In this document: positions 9,169 to 19,531 of the stretch, one piece after another
How positions within the stretch are numbered: the first letter of the stretch is position 1
How the letters are laid out: each line of letters begins with the position of its first letter
From: a bacterium
Lineage (GTDB): Bacteria; Methylomirabilota; Methylomirabilia; Methylomirabilales; 2-02-FULL-66-22
NCBI GenBank assembly: GCA_029580855.1
Contig: JAKPQH010000254.1
Coordinates: forward strand, 27,665-91,664
DNA: 64,000 nucleotides
Reading direction: 5' to 3'
Notes under the pieces: generated by a model
What the model saw: only the letters and a program-made list of their open reading frames with translations
What the model was told of the DNA's origin: nothing
The model's database searches: none
Program-made: the position numbers and the translations under genes

Positions 9169-10158
9169 GTGGAACCGGCGAAAAATCTGCAACGATACCT
9201 GGGGCGTTTTCCCGGCCGGCGGGTCCTCGTCCTGGGCGACGTGATGCTGGACGAATACGTCTGGGGAACGGTCTCCCGGATCTCCCCGGAGGCCCCCGTC
9301 CCCGTGGTGGCCGTCCGGGCGGAGAGCCTGAAGATCGGCGGGGCCGGCAACGTTGCAGCCAACATCGCCGCGCTGGACGGGACGGCGGACATCGTCGGTG
9401 TCGTGGGCGCCGACGCCGCCGCGGAGCGCCTGGTGCGGGAACTCACGCGGGCGGGGGTCACGGCGGACGGCCTCGTCAGGGACGGCACGCGCCCGACGAC
9501 CATCAAGAGCCGGGTCGTGGCCGGCAGCCAGCACGTGGTTCGCTTCGACCGCGAGAGCGACGCGCCCCTTTCCCCGGCTGTGCGGCGGCAGATTCTGGAG
9601 CGGGTGCGGGCGCGGCTTCCCGGGGCAGACGTCCTCCTCGTCTCCGACTACGCCAAGGGTGTCGTCGGCGCGCGTCTGGTGCGCGAAGTGCTGGCCGTGG
9701 CCGCCCGGAACAAGATCCCCGTCGCGGTGGACCCGAAGGTCCAGCACGTCCCGCTGTTCCGGGGTGTGACGGTGCTAGCCCCCAACCACCAGGAGGCCGC
9801 CGCGGCGGCGCGTATCCTGGTCCGAGACGAGGCCGACCTCCTCCGTGTCGGGCAGGCGCTTCTCCACCGGCTGCAGGCCCGGGCGGTCCTCATCACGCGG
9901 GGAGAGCACGGGATGTCGCTCTTCGAGGCGGGACGTCCGGTGACCCACATCCCCACCTCGGCTCGCGAGGTCTACGACGTGACCGGGGCCGGGGACACCG
10001 TGATGGCCATCCTGGCCCTGGCCCTGGCGGCGGGGGCTCCGCTGCGCCACGCGGCGGTCCTGGCCAATCACGGCGCGGGGGTCGTGGTCGGAAAGCGCGG
10101 CACGGCCACCGTGGGCCGGGCGGAGCTGGCGCGCGCGCTGCGGGACGACGGGCAATGA
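9169..10158 (+). CDS. rfaE1: D-glycero-beta-D-manno-heptose-7-phosphate kinase
   Basis: This PfkB-family kinase (329 aa) phosphorylates heptose 7-P at C1 in ADP-heptose synthesis for LPS inner core. It shows [15 protein letters not shown], the glycine-rich [14 protein letters not shown] and the catalytic [11 protein letters not shown]. It ends after the kinase domain, so it is the single-function form and not the HldE kinase-nucleotidyltransferase fusion; no nucleotidyltransferase gene is in the window. The start is GTG 9169. The 129-nt spacer before it holds a GTGGACTTCCAC palindrome (9112-9123) but no convincing promoter. Confidence 0.9.
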   Translation: MEPAKNLQRYLGRFPGRRVLVLGDVMLDEYVWGTVSRISPEAPVPVVAVRAESLKIGGAGNVAANIAALDGTADIVGVVGADAAAERLVRELTRAGVTADGLVRDGTRPTTIKSRVVAGSQHVVRFDRESDAPLSPAVRRQILERVRARLPGADVLLVSDYAKGVVGARLVREVLAVAARNKIPVAVDPKVQHVPLFRGVTVLAPNHQEAAAAARILVRDEADLLRVGQALLHRLQARAVLITRGEHGMSLFEAGRPVTHIPTSAREVYDVTGAGDTVMAILALALAAGAPLRHAAVLANHGAGVVVGKRGTATVGRAELARALRDDGQ

Positions 10159-10207
10159 ACACCCGGCCACCGACAACGGGCAGCGGGCCAATCCAAACGG
10201 GAGGAAC

Positions 10208-10969
10208 ATGAAGCCGCGGATCGTGGGGGTCGTTCCGGCGCGATACGCCTCCAGCCGGTTCCCCGGCAAAGCGCTGGCGGACCTCGCCGGCAAGCCGATG
10301 GTTCAGCACGTGGTCGAGCGGGCCGCGCGGGCGACACTCCTCGACGAGGTCCTGGTCGCCACCGACGACGAACGGATCGCGGAGGCGGTGCGTCGATTCG
10401 GCGGCAGGGTGTGCATGACGTCGCCGACGCATCCCTCCGGGACCGACCGTATCGCCGAGGCGGTCCGCGACATGGCCTGCGACCTGGTCGTGAACATCCA
10501 GGGGGACGAGCCCCTGATCGAACCCGGCGTGATCGACCAGGCGGTGACACCCCTGGCCGGCGACGCGTCCATCGGCATGGGGACGCTGGCGCGGCCCATG
10601 GGCGTCGCCGAGGCGGCGGACCCCGCCAAGGTGAAGGTGGTCGTCGACCGGCAGGGGTTTGCGCTGTACTTCTCCCGCGCGCGCATCCCCTACCTCCGCG
10701 ACGACGCGCCGCCTCCGTCGGAACGGCCCTACCTGCTCCACATGGGGCTGTACGTCTATCGGCGCGAGACGTTGCTCACGCTGGCCGGCCTCCCGCCCAC
10801 ACCGCTGGAGGAGCGCGAACGACTGGAGCAACTTCGCGCCCTGGAGAACGGGATCCGGATTCGTGTGGCGGTCACGGAGCATCAGAGCTTCGGCGTGGAC
10901 ACCCCTGCCGACCTGGAGCGGGTACGGCGGATGATGGACGGGGCGGACCGCGTCCCGCGAAACGGGTAA
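10208..10969 (+). CDS. kdsB: 3-deoxy-manno-octulosonate cytidylyltransferase
   Basis: This enzyme (253 aa) activates KDO as CMP-KDO for lipid A-core assembly. Family motifs are [50 protein letters not shown] and [15 protein letters not shown] 10208 follows GGGAGGAAC, a good ribosome-binding site. It sits between the heptose kinase and pyrG; CTP supply by PyrG fits the CTP needed here, and kdsB-pyrG adjacency is common in Gram-negative bacteria. Confidence 0.95.
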   Translation: MKPRIVGVVPARYASSRFPGKALADLAGKPMVQHVVERAARATLLDEVLVATDDERIAEAVRRFGGRVCMTSPTHPSGTDRIAEAVRDMACDLVVNIQGDEPLIEPGVIDQAVTPLAGDASIGMGTLARPMGVAEAADPAKVKVVVDRQGFALYFSRARIPYLRDDAPPPSERPYLLHMGLYVYRRETLLTLAGLPPTPLEERERLEQLRALENGIRIRVAVTEHQSFGVDTPADLERVRRMMDGADRVPRNG

Positions 10970-11030
10970 TGCGGAAAGGCCAACGCGCTCCTTCCGCATC
11001 CCGTCGTCCTGCGCAGGCGTTGGAAGAGCC

Positions 11031-12668
11031 ATGGCGACCAAGTTCGTGTTCGTGACGGGCGGCGTGCTGTCGTCCCTCGGCAAGGGGCTGGCCGCGGCCT
11101 CGATCGGCAGCCTGTTGGAGAGCCGGGGGTTCACGGTGACGCTGCTGAAGTGCGACCCGTATATCAACGTGGACCCGGGCACCATGAGCCCGTTCCAGCA
11201 CGGCGAGGTCTTTGTCACCGACGACGGCGCGGAGACGGATCTGGACCTCGGCCACTACGAGCGGTTCACGGAGGCCCGGCTGACCAAGGACAACAACATC
11301 ACCGCGGGCCAGATCTATTTTTCCGTGATCACCAAGGAACGTCGCGGCGACTACCTGGGCGGCACGGTGCAGGTCATCCCGCACATCACGGACGAGATCA
11401 AGCGCGGGATCCTGCGGGTGGCCAAGGACACGGATGTCGTCATCGTGGAGGTCGGCGGCACCGTCGGCGACATCGAAAGTCTGCCGTTCCTGGAGGCGAT
11501 CCGCCAGCTCAAGGCGGATGTGGGACGGGAGAACGTCCTGTACGTGCACCTCACGCTGGTGCCGTACATCGGCGCCGCCGGCGAGCTGAAGTCGAAGCCC
11601 ACACAGCACTCCGTCAAGGAATTGTTGGAGATCGGGATCCAGCCCGACATCCTGTTGTGCCGCGCGGACCGCGATCTGCCGAAGGAGCTGAAGAAGAAGA
11701 TCGCCCTCTTCTGCAACGTGTCGGAGAAGGCGGTGATCACCGCGCAGGACGTCGCGACGATCTACGAGGTTCCGCTGAGTCTCCACCGTGAAGGGATCGA
11801 CGAACTGGTGATGCGGATGCTGGGTCTCCCCGACCACGAACAGGACCTGTCCGGGTGGGAACGGATCGTGCACACCGTGCGGAATCCGTCTTACCAGGTC
11901 ACCATCGCCGTGGTGGGAAAGTACCTGGAGCTGCGCGACGCGTACAAGAGCCTGTTCGAGGCCATCGCACACGGCGGCATCGCCAACGACTGCCGGGTGA
12001 CGGTCAAGGCGGTGGATGCCGAAAGGGTGGAGCGGGACGGGCCGAAGGAGCACCTGGCTGACGTCTCGGGTCTTCTGGTCCCCGGTGGGTTTGGGAGCCG
12101 GGGGGTCGAGGGGAAGATTTCCGCCATCGGGTTTGCCCGGGAAGAGCTGATCCCGTTTCTGGGAATCTGCCTGGGGATGCAGTGCGCCGTCATCGAGTTT
12201 GCGCGCAACGTCTGCGGGCTGACGGGGGCCAACAGCCGCGAGTTCGATCCCCGCACGCCCCATCCGGTGATCGACCTGCTGCCCGACCAACGCGGTATCG
12301 CCAACCTCGGCGGCACGATGCGGCTCGGCGCCTATCCGTGCCGGCTGCTTCCCGCCTCCAGGATCGATGAGGCGTACGGGGTCGGCGAGATCTCGGAGCG
12401 ACACCGCCATCGCTACGAGTTCAACAACGAATACCGGGACATCCTGACCAGGCACGGTCTCTTGTTGAGCGGCTTTTCGCCCGACGGCAATCTCGTGGAG
12501 ACCGTGGAATTGCCGTCGCACCCCTGGTTTGTGGGCGGCCAGTTTCATCCGGAGTTCAAATCGAGGCCCCGCCGCCCCCACCCGCTCTTTCGGGGATTCA
12601 TCCGGGCGTCCCTGGCCCGCCAGAACGGGAACCGGCCCTCGAGCCGACGGGGCGGCGACGCGAAATGA
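11031..12668 (+). CDS. pyrG: CTP synthase
   Basis: This enzyme (545 aa) makes CTP from UTP with glutamine. The N-terminal synthetase domain begins [21 protein letters not shown], and the [21 protein letters not shown] segment is diagnostic. The C-terminal class I glutaminase has the nucleophile cysteine in FLGICLGMQ and the His/Glu in [12 protein letters not shown]. The length is typical. The kdsA and eno genes that often follow pyrG are not present. Confidence 0.97.
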   Translation: MATKFVFVTGGVLSSLGKGLAAASIGSLLESRGFTVTLLKCDPYINVDPGTMSPFQHGEVFVTDDGAETDLDLGHYERFTEARLTKDNNITAGQIYFSVITKERRGDYLGGTVQVIPHITDEIKRGILRVAKDTDVVIVEVGGTVGDIESLPFLEAIRQLKADVGRENVLYVHLTLVPYIGAAGELKSKPTQHSVKELLEIGIQPDILLCRADRDLPKELKKKIALFCNVSEKAVITAQDVATIYEVPLSLHREGIDELVMRMLGLPDHEQDLSGWERIVHTVRNPSYQVTIAVVGKYLELRDAYKSLFEAIAHGGIANDCRVTVKAVDAERVERDGPKEHLADVSGLLVPGGFGSRGVEGKISAIGFAREELIPFLGICLGMQCAVIEFARNVCGLTGANSREFDPRTPHPVIDLLPDQRGIANLGGTMRLGAYPCRLLPASRIDEAYGVGEISERHRHRYEFNNEYRDILTRHGLLLSGFSPDGNLVETVELPSHPWFVGGQFHPEFKSRPRRPHPLFRGFIRASLARQNGNRPSSRRGGDAK

Positions 12669-12740
12669 GCAACCGACGGCACTCGGCGATCCGCCGTCGC
12701 TGCGGGGATTGACGGGAGTCTCTCGCGGGGGTCCGCATCG

Positions 12741-14525
12741 ATGACAGCGCAAGTCTTCCGCGGCATCGGGGTGTCGCCGGGGGTCGCGATCGGGCGGGCC
12801 TTGGTGATCGAGGCGCGCCGGCCGCGGGCCAAGCGCGAGGTCCTGGACCCGAGCCGTGTGCCCGCCGAGATCGCCCGTCTCACGAAGGCGCTGGAGGATA
12901 CGCGTCGCCAGATCACAGAGGTGCAGGGGCGAATCGCCAGCGAGGTCGGCGCCCAGTACGGCCGGATCTTCGACGCGCACCTGCTGATCCTGGAGGACCG
13001 CCTGCTCGCCGAAGAGACCGTCAAGTACATCCAGGCGCAGCACGTGAACGCGGAGTACGCCGTCCAGGAGGTGCTGGAGCCGGTGCGGCAGGCGTTCTCG
13101 CGGATCGAGGACGGCTACCTGCGCGAGCGGCGCAGCGATGTCGACGATGTGGGCGACCGCATCCTACGCAACCTGCTGGGGCAGCGCCCCACCATCCACA
13201 TCGAGCGGCGGGGAGAGACCATCCTGGTCGCCCGCGACCTGACCCCGTCGGACACGGCGGCGCTCCAGCGCGAGTCGATCCTGGGGGTGGCCACCGAAAC
13301 CGGCGGGCGCACCTCGCACAGCGCCATCATGGCGCGGTCGCTGGAAATTCCCGCCGTGGTGGGCGTCGAGAGCATCTGCGCCCACGTGAAGAACCAGGAC
13401 ACCGTGATCCTGGACGGGCTCGAGGGCCTGGTCATCGTTACTCCCGACCGGGAGATCCTCGGCCACTATCACGCCCGCAAGCAGCACCTGGACTACCTCG
13501 GCCGCACGCTGCACAAGCTGGGGAGTCTGCCGGCGGAGACGGTGGACGGGTACCGCGTCCGCGTGACGGCCAACATCGAGTTTCCCGCCGAGCTTGCCCA
13601 GGCCAAGGCCCACGGCGCGGAGGGGATCGGGCTCTACCGCAGCGAGTTCCTCTACCTGGATCGCCCCGACCTCCCCACGGAGGAGGAACACTTCGCCGTG
13701 TATCGCGCCGTGGCGGAGGATATGCAGCCTCGCCCCACCATCGTCCGGACGCTCGATTTCGGCGGAGACAAGCTGGCGTCGGCCATCCACCTGGCCACCG
13801 AGGAGAACCCATCGCTCGGGCTGCGCGCCATCCGGCTGTGTCTCCACCGGCCGGAGATGTTCCGCGGCCAGCTGCGTGCCATCCTGCGGGCCAGCGCGTT
13901 CGGGCCGCTCCGGATCATGTACCCGATGATCTCGGGCGTCGCCGAGGTTCGCGCCGCCAACGCCCTGCTGCACGAGGTCAAGGCGGAGTTGACCGAGGCC
14001 GGCATTCCGTTCGACAAGGCGATCCAGGTCGGGGCCATGATCGAGATCCCGTCCGCGGCCGTGATCGCCGATCTCCTGGCGCGGGAGGTCGACTTCTTCA
14101 GCGTGGGGACCAACGACCTCATCCAGTACGCCTTGGCGATCGACCGGGTCAACGAGCAGGTGGCATACCTCTACGAGCCGCTCCACCCGGCGGTGCTGCG
14201 GATGCTCCGCACGGTGGTGAGCGCGGCGCACAACGAGGGGATCTGGGTGTCCATGTGCGGCGAGATGGCGGGGGACCCGCTCTACGGTCTGCTCCTGGTG
14301 GGGCTGGGGTTCGACGAGCTGTCCATGACGCCGGCCTCCATCCCGCTGGTGAAGCGGATCATCCGGTCCATCACCTACAGCCAGGCCGCCGATCTGGGCC
14401 ATCGGCTCTTCGGGTGCGCCACCGCCCAGGAGGTGGAGCAGCTGCTGCGACAGGAGATGCGCAGCCGCTTTCCGGAGTACATCTCGAGCGCGCCCTCGGG
14501 GCACTCGCGCGCGAGTTCGGACTGA
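12741..14525 (+). CDS. ptsI: phosphoenolpyruvate-protein phosphotransferase (PTS enzyme I)
   Basis: This cytosolic enzyme (594 aa) takes phosphate from PEP onto a histidine and passes it to HPr. The active histidine lies in GGRTSHSAIMARSLEIPAVVG, and the PEP-binding barrel shows GIGLYRSEFLYL, VGTNDLIQYALAIDR and the cysteine in VSMCGEMAGDP. The N-terminal GAF domain of PtsP-type enzymes is missing, so this is standard enzyme I. No HPr or enzyme II gene is in the window, so the role could be regulatory or feed a distant permease. Confidence 0.93.
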   Translation: MTAQVFRGIGVSPGVAIGRALVIEARRPRAKREVLDPSRVPAEIARLTKALEDTRRQITEVQGRIASEVGAQYGRIFDAHLLILEDRLLAEETVKYIQAQHVNAEYAVQEVLEPVRQAFSRIEDGYLRERRSDVDDVGDRILRNLLGQRPTIHIERRGETILVARDLTPSDTAALQRESILGVATETGGRTSHSAIMARSLEIPAVVGVESICAHVKNQDTVILDGLEGLVIVTPDREILGHYHARKQHLDYLGRTLHKLGSLPAETVDGYRVRVTANIEFPAELAQAKAHGAEGIGLYRSEFLYLDRPDLPTEEEHFAVYRAVAEDMQPRPTIVRTLDFGGDKLASAIHLATEENPSLGLRAIRLCLHRPEMFRGQLRAILRASAFGPLRIMYPMISGVAEVRAANALLHEVKAELTEAGIPFDKAIQVGAMIEIPSAAVIADLLAREVDFFSVGTNDLIQYALAIDRVNEQVAYLYEPLHPAVLRMLRTVVSAAHNEGIWVSMCGEMAGDPLYGLLLVGLGFDELSMTPASIPLVKRIIRSITYSQAADLGHRLFGCATAQEVEQLLRQEMRSRFPEYISSAPSGHSRASSD

Positions 14526-14712
14526 GGCGGACCCGGGCAAGTGACCCACAAAAGGGGGTGATAGCAAGCGGCAAGGACTGGGGATCTTGGCATCGAGGCG
14601 ACGGGGTACGCTTCCGATGCGCGGGGAACGCTGTCCGATGGGAAAGGACCCGGGGGATCTCGTATCGTCGATGCGTGCGGGGAAAGCACCACAAAGGAAG
14701 GAGTGATGCGCC

Positions 14713-15963
14713 ATGAAACGGACGAATTGGGTTGTCGCTTCGGTCGTGTTCGGCCTGACCGCCTGGAGTGTTGCGGCTGTCGCGGGCGAGAAGGTGGACG
14801 AGGTCAAGCTGGGGTCGGTGATGTCCATGTCCGGCGGCGCCGCGAATCAGGGCACCCAGACGAAAACCGGCGCCATCATTGCCGCCGAAGAGATTAACGC
14901 CAAAGGAGGGATCCCAGCCCTCGGGGGAGCCAAGATCCGATTGATCTTCGGAGACTCCCAGAGCAAGCCGGACGTCGGCGCTTCCGAAACGGAGCGCATC
15001 ATCCAGCGCGAGAATGTTCCCCTCATGTTCGGAGCGTACCAGAGCGCGGTGACCACAGTCACAACCGAAGTGGCCGAGCGGTACAAGACCCCGTGGCTGG
15101 TCACCGGATCGGTGGCGGACATCATCACCCAACGTGGTTTCAAATACACCTTCCGCCCCAACAACAAGGCCGTTTACGACGCCAACGAGCAGCTCCAAGC
15201 CATCAAGACCCTGGCGCAGGAAACGGGCAAGGGTCCCAAAAGCATCGGCGTGCTCGTGGAGGGATCGGATTGGGGAAAGTCCCATGCCGCCAACCTCCGG
15301 AAGCTCGCCAAAGACATAAACTACGAGATCGTCTTCGATGAGGCCTATTCCCCCGGCACCATGGATTTCTCCGCGCAGATTCTGAAGATCAAATCCAAGA
15401 AGCCCGACGCCATGATCATCGCCATGTACACGCCGGATCATATCGTCTTCACGAAGCAGATCTACGAAGGGCGTCTGGACATCCCCTTCGGCATTCACTC
15501 GGTCGGGGCGGGGTCCGAGGATCCGAACTTCTACAAGGCGGTTCCGCCCCAGGCGGTCGAATACATGTTCGTCCAGGAGGACTTCCAGATCGACATCACG
15601 GAGGTCGCTCCCTGGACCCAGGCCGTCGACAAGAAGTTCCGGGAGATGCTGGGGTACGAGTTGACCTGTTACGGCGCCCAGGGCTACTCTGCGATCTACA
15701 CCATCTACGACGTCCTCCAGCGCGCCGGCTCGCTGGACAAGGAGAAGATCCGCGAGGCGTTCGTCAAGACCAACATCACCTCGGGGCCGGCCCTGATCAT
15801 GGGCTGGCAGAAGATCGCCTTCGACAAGGACGGCCAGAACGTCGACGCTCACGGCGTGATCTCGCAGAATCTCAGGGGCAAGCGGACCACCGTCTGGCCG
15901 GTGACCAACCGTCCCAAGGGGATCAAGCCCGTCTGGCCCGTTCCCGCCTGGAAGGATCGCTAG
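14713..15963 (+). CDS. livK: branched-chain amino acid-type ABC transporter binding protein
   Basis: This periplasmic binding protein (416 aa) has a cleavable signal peptide at the N terminus (KRTNW, a hydrophobic stretch, then AVAGEK) followed by KLGSVMSMSGGAANQG, the start of the Leu/Ile/Val-binding fold. It is the first gene of a full five-gene importer. The ligand may be a branched-chain amino acid, an amide or another small polar compound; members of this family vary. ATG 14713 is preceded by AAGGAAGGAG. The 187-nt spacer after ptsI shows no clear promoter or terminator. Confidence 0.88.
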   Translation: MKRTNWVVASVVFGLTAWSVAAVAGEKVDEVKLGSVMSMSGGAANQGTQTKTGAIIAAEEINAKGGIPALGGAKIRLIFGDSQSKPDVGASETERIIQRENVPLMFGAYQSAVTTVTTEVAERYKTPWLVTGSVADIITQRGFKYTFRPNNKAVYDANEQLQAIKTLAQETGKGPKSIGVLVEGSDWGKSHAANLRKLAKDINYEIVFDEAYSPGTMDFSAQILKIKSKKPDAMIIAMYTPDHIVFTKQIYEGRLDIPFGIHSVGAGSEDPNFYKAVPPQAVEYMFVQEDFQIDITEVAPWTQAVDKKFREMLGYELTCYGAQGYSAIYTIYDVLQRAGSLDKEKIREAFVKTNITSGPALIMGWQKIAFDKDGQNVDAHGVISQNLRGKRTTVWPVTNRPKGIKPVWPVPAWKDR

Positions 15964-15976
15964 CGGCATCACCCGG

Positions 15977-16004
15977 CGGCGCGGCGGGCGGGTTCGCCGC
16001 GCCG
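15977..16004 (+). promoter_or_regulatory. strong hairpin between binding protein and permease genes
   Basis: A perfect 10-bp G+C stem (CGGCGCGGCG / CGCCGCGCCG) with an 8-nt loop lies just after the binding-protein stop. No U-run follows, so it is more likely a 3'-end stabiliser or partial attenuator that raises binding-protein expression relative to the membrane genes. Confidence 0.55.
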
Positions 16005-16027
16005 CTCTCTCGGAACAGGGGCGCGGC

Positions 16028-16918
16028 ATGGATGCGGTCATTCTCGGCGTGGCGGTCGTGAACGGCATTGTGCTGGGCGGGCTGTACGGGGCCATCGCCA
16101 TCGGGCTGAGCCTCATCTTCGGGGTGATGCGCGTCATCAACTTCGCCCACGGCTCCTTCCTGATGATCGGCCTGTTCGTCCCGTACTGGCTGTGGCAGCT
16201 CTTCAAGGTCAACCCCTACGTCTCGGTCCTGATCGCGGCGCCGGCCCTCTTCATGCTGGGCTACGCCGTGCAAGCCGTCCTGATCGCCCCCCTCTACCGG
16301 CGCGAGCGGGCCATGGTCCTGGAGCCCGTCTCCGTACTCATGCTCACCGCGGGCGTCGGCCTCATCATGGACAACCTGACTTTCATGGCGTTCGGTCCGG
16401 ATTTCCGCGGCATCACCCTCGACTTCGCCTCCAAGGCCTTCCGGTTCGGAGATTACCTGAACATCAACTATACGCGCCTCCTGGCGTTTCTGGTCAGCCT
16501 GGGCCTCACCGCGTTGCTCAGCCTGTTCCTGGCACGGACGGATCTGGGGCGCGCCATCCGCTCGACCGCACAGAACCGGGACGCCGCCGCTCTCTGCGGG
16601 ATCAACGTCATGCGAATCTACAATGTGACGTTCGGCATGGGCTGCGCCGTGTTGGGTGTGGTGGGGTGTCTGATGATTCCCTTCTACCCGGTGAGCCCGT
16701 CCATCGGGCTGGCCTTCGGGATCCGCTCGTTCATCACCGTGGTACTGGGCGGCATCGGAAGCATTCCGGGCTGTATCCTCGGTGGGTTGGTCCTGGGCGT
16801 GGTAGAGTCGGTGGCGGCCCAGTTCGTCACGGCCACGTCGGCCTCGATCTTTTCGTTCGTCATCTTCATTCTGGTGCTCTTCTTCCGGCCCACGGGCTTG
16901 CTGGGGATGAAGGTCTGA
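16028..16918 (+). CDS. livH: branched-chain amino acid ABC transporter permease LivH
   Basis: This inner-membrane permease (296 aa) is the first of the heterodimer. It opens with NGIVLGGLYGAIAIGLSLIFG and has VMRVINFAHGSFLMIG and AIRSTAQNRDAAALCGINV, all typical of LivH. About eight hydrophobic segments are visible. It pairs with LivM, 22 nt downstream. Confidence 0.92.
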   Translation: MDAVILGVAVVNGIVLGGLYGAIAIGLSLIFGVMRVINFAHGSFLMIGLFVPYWLWQLFKVNPYVSVLIAAPALFMLGYAVQAVLIAPLYRRERAMVLEPVSVLMLTAGVGLIMDNLTFMAFGPDFRGITLDFASKAFRFGDYLNINYTRLLAFLVSLGLTALLSLFLARTDLGRAIRSTAQNRDAAALCGINVMRIYNVTFGMGCAVLGVVGCLMIPFYPVSPSIGLAFGIRSFITVVLGGIGSIPGCILGGLVLGVVESVAAQFVTATSASIFSFVIFILVLFFRPTGLLGMKV

Positions 16919-16940
16919 ACTCACGGGGAGCGACGCAGTC

Positions 16941-17963
16941 ATGGCGACAGAATCCGGCGGCCGACACCGCGTGGTGACCGCGACCGCGGCGATCGGGGTG
17001 CTCCTGCTGGCGGCTCCGCTGGCCGTGACGGACGAGTACCACCTCCACGTCCTGATTGCCACCCTCTACTTCGCGTACATGGCGTCGGCCTGGAACATCG
17101 TGTGCGGCTACACGGGGCAGCTCTCGCTGGGGCATTCGGCGCTATCGGGCATCGGGGGGTACGTTTCGACGCTCTTGCTGATCAACGCCGGCCTGAGCCC
17201 CTGGATCGGCATGGTCGCCGGGGGGGTCTGCGCCACGGCGGTGGGGGTGCTCGTCGGATGGCCCTGTTTCCGGCTACGGGGACCGTACTTCGCCTTGACC
17301 ACGATCGCTTTCGCGGAGATCCTGCGCATCTGGACCGAGAACACCGAGGAGGTTTTCGGCATCGAGCTGCGAGGAGCGCAGGGGCTCAGTATCCCGCTCA
17401 AAGGGCACGCGCCGGCCCTCTTCCAGTTCGACGGCAAGGTGCCCTACTATTGCATCATCCTAGCCATGGTGGCGGCGCTGATGGCGATCGCCTGGTGGAT
17501 GGAGCGGTCCCGCATGGGCTTCTACCTCAAGGCCATCCGGGCGGACCAGGATGCGGCCGAAGCGCTGGGGGTCCACTCGACCCGCTATCTGCTGTCCGCC
17601 ATGGCCGTCAGCAGTTTCCTCACGGCGCTGGGCGGAAGCTTCTACGCGCAGTACTACCGCTACATCAACCCGGAGCGGAACATGGGCCTGGACTTCTCCA
17701 TCGAACTGGCGCTGATGGGGATCGTCGGCGGGCAGGGCACGGTCGTGGGGCCGATCCTGGGCGCGTTTCTGCTCACCCCGGCCGGCGAGATCACGCGGGC
17801 CACCCTGGGTGGGAAGTTCCCCGGGTTGCACCTGGCGATCTATGGGTTGGTCCTGATCCTGGCCATGCTCTTCCTCCCCAAGGGGCTGATCCAGCCCCTG
17901 CGGGGACTGCTCGATCGGCGGCCCACGGTCTCGGGCGCGGCCGCCAAATCGACGCAAGCCTGA
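16941..17963 (+). CDS. livM: branched-chain amino acid ABC transporter permease LivM
   Basis: This second permease (340 aa) shows ASAWNIVCGYTGQLSLGHSA, RLRGPYFALTTIAFAEI and the coupling-loop region GFYLKAIRADQDAAEALGV. The segment GIVGGQGTVVGPILGAFLL is also typical of LivM. It has multiple membrane spans and a charged C-terminal tail, and forms the channel with LivH. Confidence 0.92.
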   Translation: MATESGGRHRVVTATAAIGVLLLAAPLAVTDEYHLHVLIATLYFAYMASAWNIVCGYTGQLSLGHSALSGIGGYVSTLLLINAGLSPWIGMVAGGVCATAVGVLVGWPCFRLRGPYFALTTIAFAEILRIWTENTEEVFGIELRGAQGLSIPLKGHAPALFQFDGKVPYYCIILAMVAALMAIAWWMERSRMGFYLKAIRADQDAAEALGVHSTRYLLSAMAVSSFLTALGGSFYAQYYRYINPERNMGLDFSIELALMGIVGGQGTVVGPILGAFLLTPAGEITRATLGGKFPGLHLAIYGLVLILAMLFLPKGLIQPLRGLLDRRPTVSGAAAKSTQA

Positions 17964-17985
17964 GACGGCGCACAGGGAGTCCGCG

Positions 17986-18711
17986 ATGCCACTCCTCGAG
18001 GTGTCGAGCATCAGCAAGTCCTTTGGGGGCAACCAGGCCGTCAAGGGGCTGAGCTTCACGGTCGAATCGGGCGAGATCCTGGGTCTGATCGGCCCCAACG
18101 GGGCGGGAAAGACGACGGCGTTCAACATGATCGCCGGATACTTTCCTCCGGACAGCGGGGAGATCCGGTTCAAAGGGGAAAATCTCGCTGGACTGCGCCC
18201 CTGGGATATCTCGCATCGAAAGATCGCGAGGACGTTCCAGCTCTCCAAGCCCTTCGGAGACTTGACGGTTCTGGAGAACGTCATGGTCGGGGGGTTTCAC
18301 AACCAGGGGAGTCGCTCGGCCGCCAGGCGGAAGGCCGAAGAGGTCTTGGCCTTCGTGGGCATGAGCGACCGGATGGGCACCGAAGCGCAGAACCTGACCG
18401 TGGTGGATCGGAAGCGGCTGGAGATGGCCCGCTGTCTCGCCACGGAGCCGGAGCTCCTGCTGCTGGACGAGGTCGTCGCCGGCGCCACGCCCGCCGAGGC
18501 CGTGGCCATGATGGAGGTGATCGGCCGGATCCGGCAGAGCGGTGTGACGATCGTCATGGTCGAGCATGTGATGCGCGTGGTCATGGGATTGAGCCACCGC
18601 GTGCTGGTGCTGCACCACGGCGAGACCATCGCCGTCGGCGACCCGCAGGCGGTGAGCCGCGACCCCGTGGTGCTGAAGGCCTATCTGGGAGCGCGCTATG
18701 CCCATGCTTGA
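17986..18711 (+). CDS. livG: branched-chain amino acid ABC transporter ATPase LivG
   Basis: This ATPase (241 aa) has Walker A GPNGAGKTT and Walker B LLLLDEVVAG with the catalytic glutamate. The usual LSxGQ signature is replaced by LTVVDRKRLEMAR, and the D-loop reads ATPAE in place of the common LNPAE, so the C-loop is atypical. Its partner LivF has a canonical signature. The last codons overlap the livF start (18698) by 14 nt in another frame. Confidence 0.9.
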   Translation: MPLLEVSSISKSFGGNQAVKGLSFTVESGEILGLIGPNGAGKTTAFNMIAGYFPPDSGEIRFKGENLAGLRPWDISHRKIARTFQLSKPFGDLTVLENVMVGGFHNQGSRSAARRKAEEVLAFVGMSDRMGTEAQNLTVVDRKRLEMARCLATEPELLLLDEVVAGATPAEAVAMMEVIGRIRQSGVTIVMVEHVMRVVMGLSHRVLVLHHGETIAVGDPQAVSRDPVVLKAYLGARYAHA

Positions 18712-19408
18712 GGTGCGCGCGGTGCAGGGCGGATACGGGGACATCACCGTTCTCAAGGAGGTGAGCCTCGAGGTCGAGGAGCGGGAGGTCGTGGCGCTGG
18801 TGGGAGCCAACGGCGCGGGGAAATCTACGCTGCTCCGCACCGTCTCTGGGCTGTTGCGGCCCACGGCCGGCGAGATCCGGCTGCGCGGCGAGCGGATCGA
18901 CCAGGCGCCGCCCCATCGTGTCGTGGAGCTGGGGTTCGTGCAGGTGCCGGAGGGGAAGCAGCTCTTCCAGCAGATGACGGTCGAGGAGAATCTGCTGGTG
19001 GGCTCCCTCTGCCCCAGGGCTCGAGGAGCGCGGCAGCGGAGTTTGGAGGAGGTCTACAGCCTGTTCGGCGAGCTGGCGGACAAGCGCCGGCGGCAGGCGG
19101 GATCCCTCTCCGGCGGCGAGCAGCAGATGGTGGCGGTGGGGCGAGCGCTGATGGCCCGGCCGACGATCCTGGCGATGGACGAGCCCTCCCTGGGGTTGGC
19201 GCCGGTCGTCGTGGACCGGCTCTTTGCCGTCCTGCAGACCATCCGCGACCGCGGGATGACGATCCTGCGCATCGAGCAGAATGTGCAGCAGACGCTGGAG
19301 ATGGCCGACCGCGGCTATGTCATGGAAAACGGGCACATCGTCCTGACCGGGTCGGGGCCGGAACTCCTTGCCAACGAGCACCTGAAGACGCACTATCTGG
19401 GTCTGTGA
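18698..19408 (+). CDS. livF: branched-chain amino acid ABC transporter ATPase LivF
   Basis: This second ATPase (236 aa) has Walker A GANGAGKST, the LivF-type VPEGKQLFQQMTVEENL, signature LSGGEQQMVAVGRAL and Walker B ILAMDEPSLGLAP. It overlaps livG. It completes the importer; the next promoter at 19446 starts the methyl-cycle genes. Confidence 0.93.
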   Translation: MPMLEVRAVQGGYGDITVLKEVSLEVEEREVVALVGANGAGKSTLLRTVSGLLRPTAGEIRLRGERIDQAPPHRVVELGFVQVPEGKQLFQQMTVEENLLVGSLCPRARGARQRSLEEVYSLFGELADKRRRQAGSLSGGEQQMVAVGRALMARPTILAMDEPSLGLAPVVVDRLFAVLQTIRDRGMTILRIEQNVQQTLEMADRGYVMENGHIVLTGSGPELLANEHLKTHYLGL

Positions 19409-19445
19409 GGGCGCCCGCGGGACGCCAAGAGCGGCCGACTTTTCC

Positions 19446-19473
19446 TTGACAATCGCCTCGCCTGTGCTAGAGT
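19446..19473 (+). promoter_or_regulatory. sigma70-type promoter of metK
   Basis: The -35 box TTGACA (19446-19451) and the -10 box TAGAGT (19468-19473) are separated by 16 nt. The predicted start near 19480 gives a leader of about 50 nt before the GTG start, too short for a SAM riboswitch. Confidence 0.7.
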
Positions 19474-19531
19474 CTCGCCGCTTCTCCGACCGGCACATTT
19501 CCCGCGAACATTTCTGTAGGAGGATGAAAGC

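Noticed and set aside
9169..10158. Bifunctional HldE
   Set aside because: The protein ends after the PfkB kinase domain; no nucleotidyltransferase domain follows.
19474..19531. SAM riboswitch upstream of metK
   Set aside because: The predicted leader is only about 50 nt and lacks aptamer motifs.
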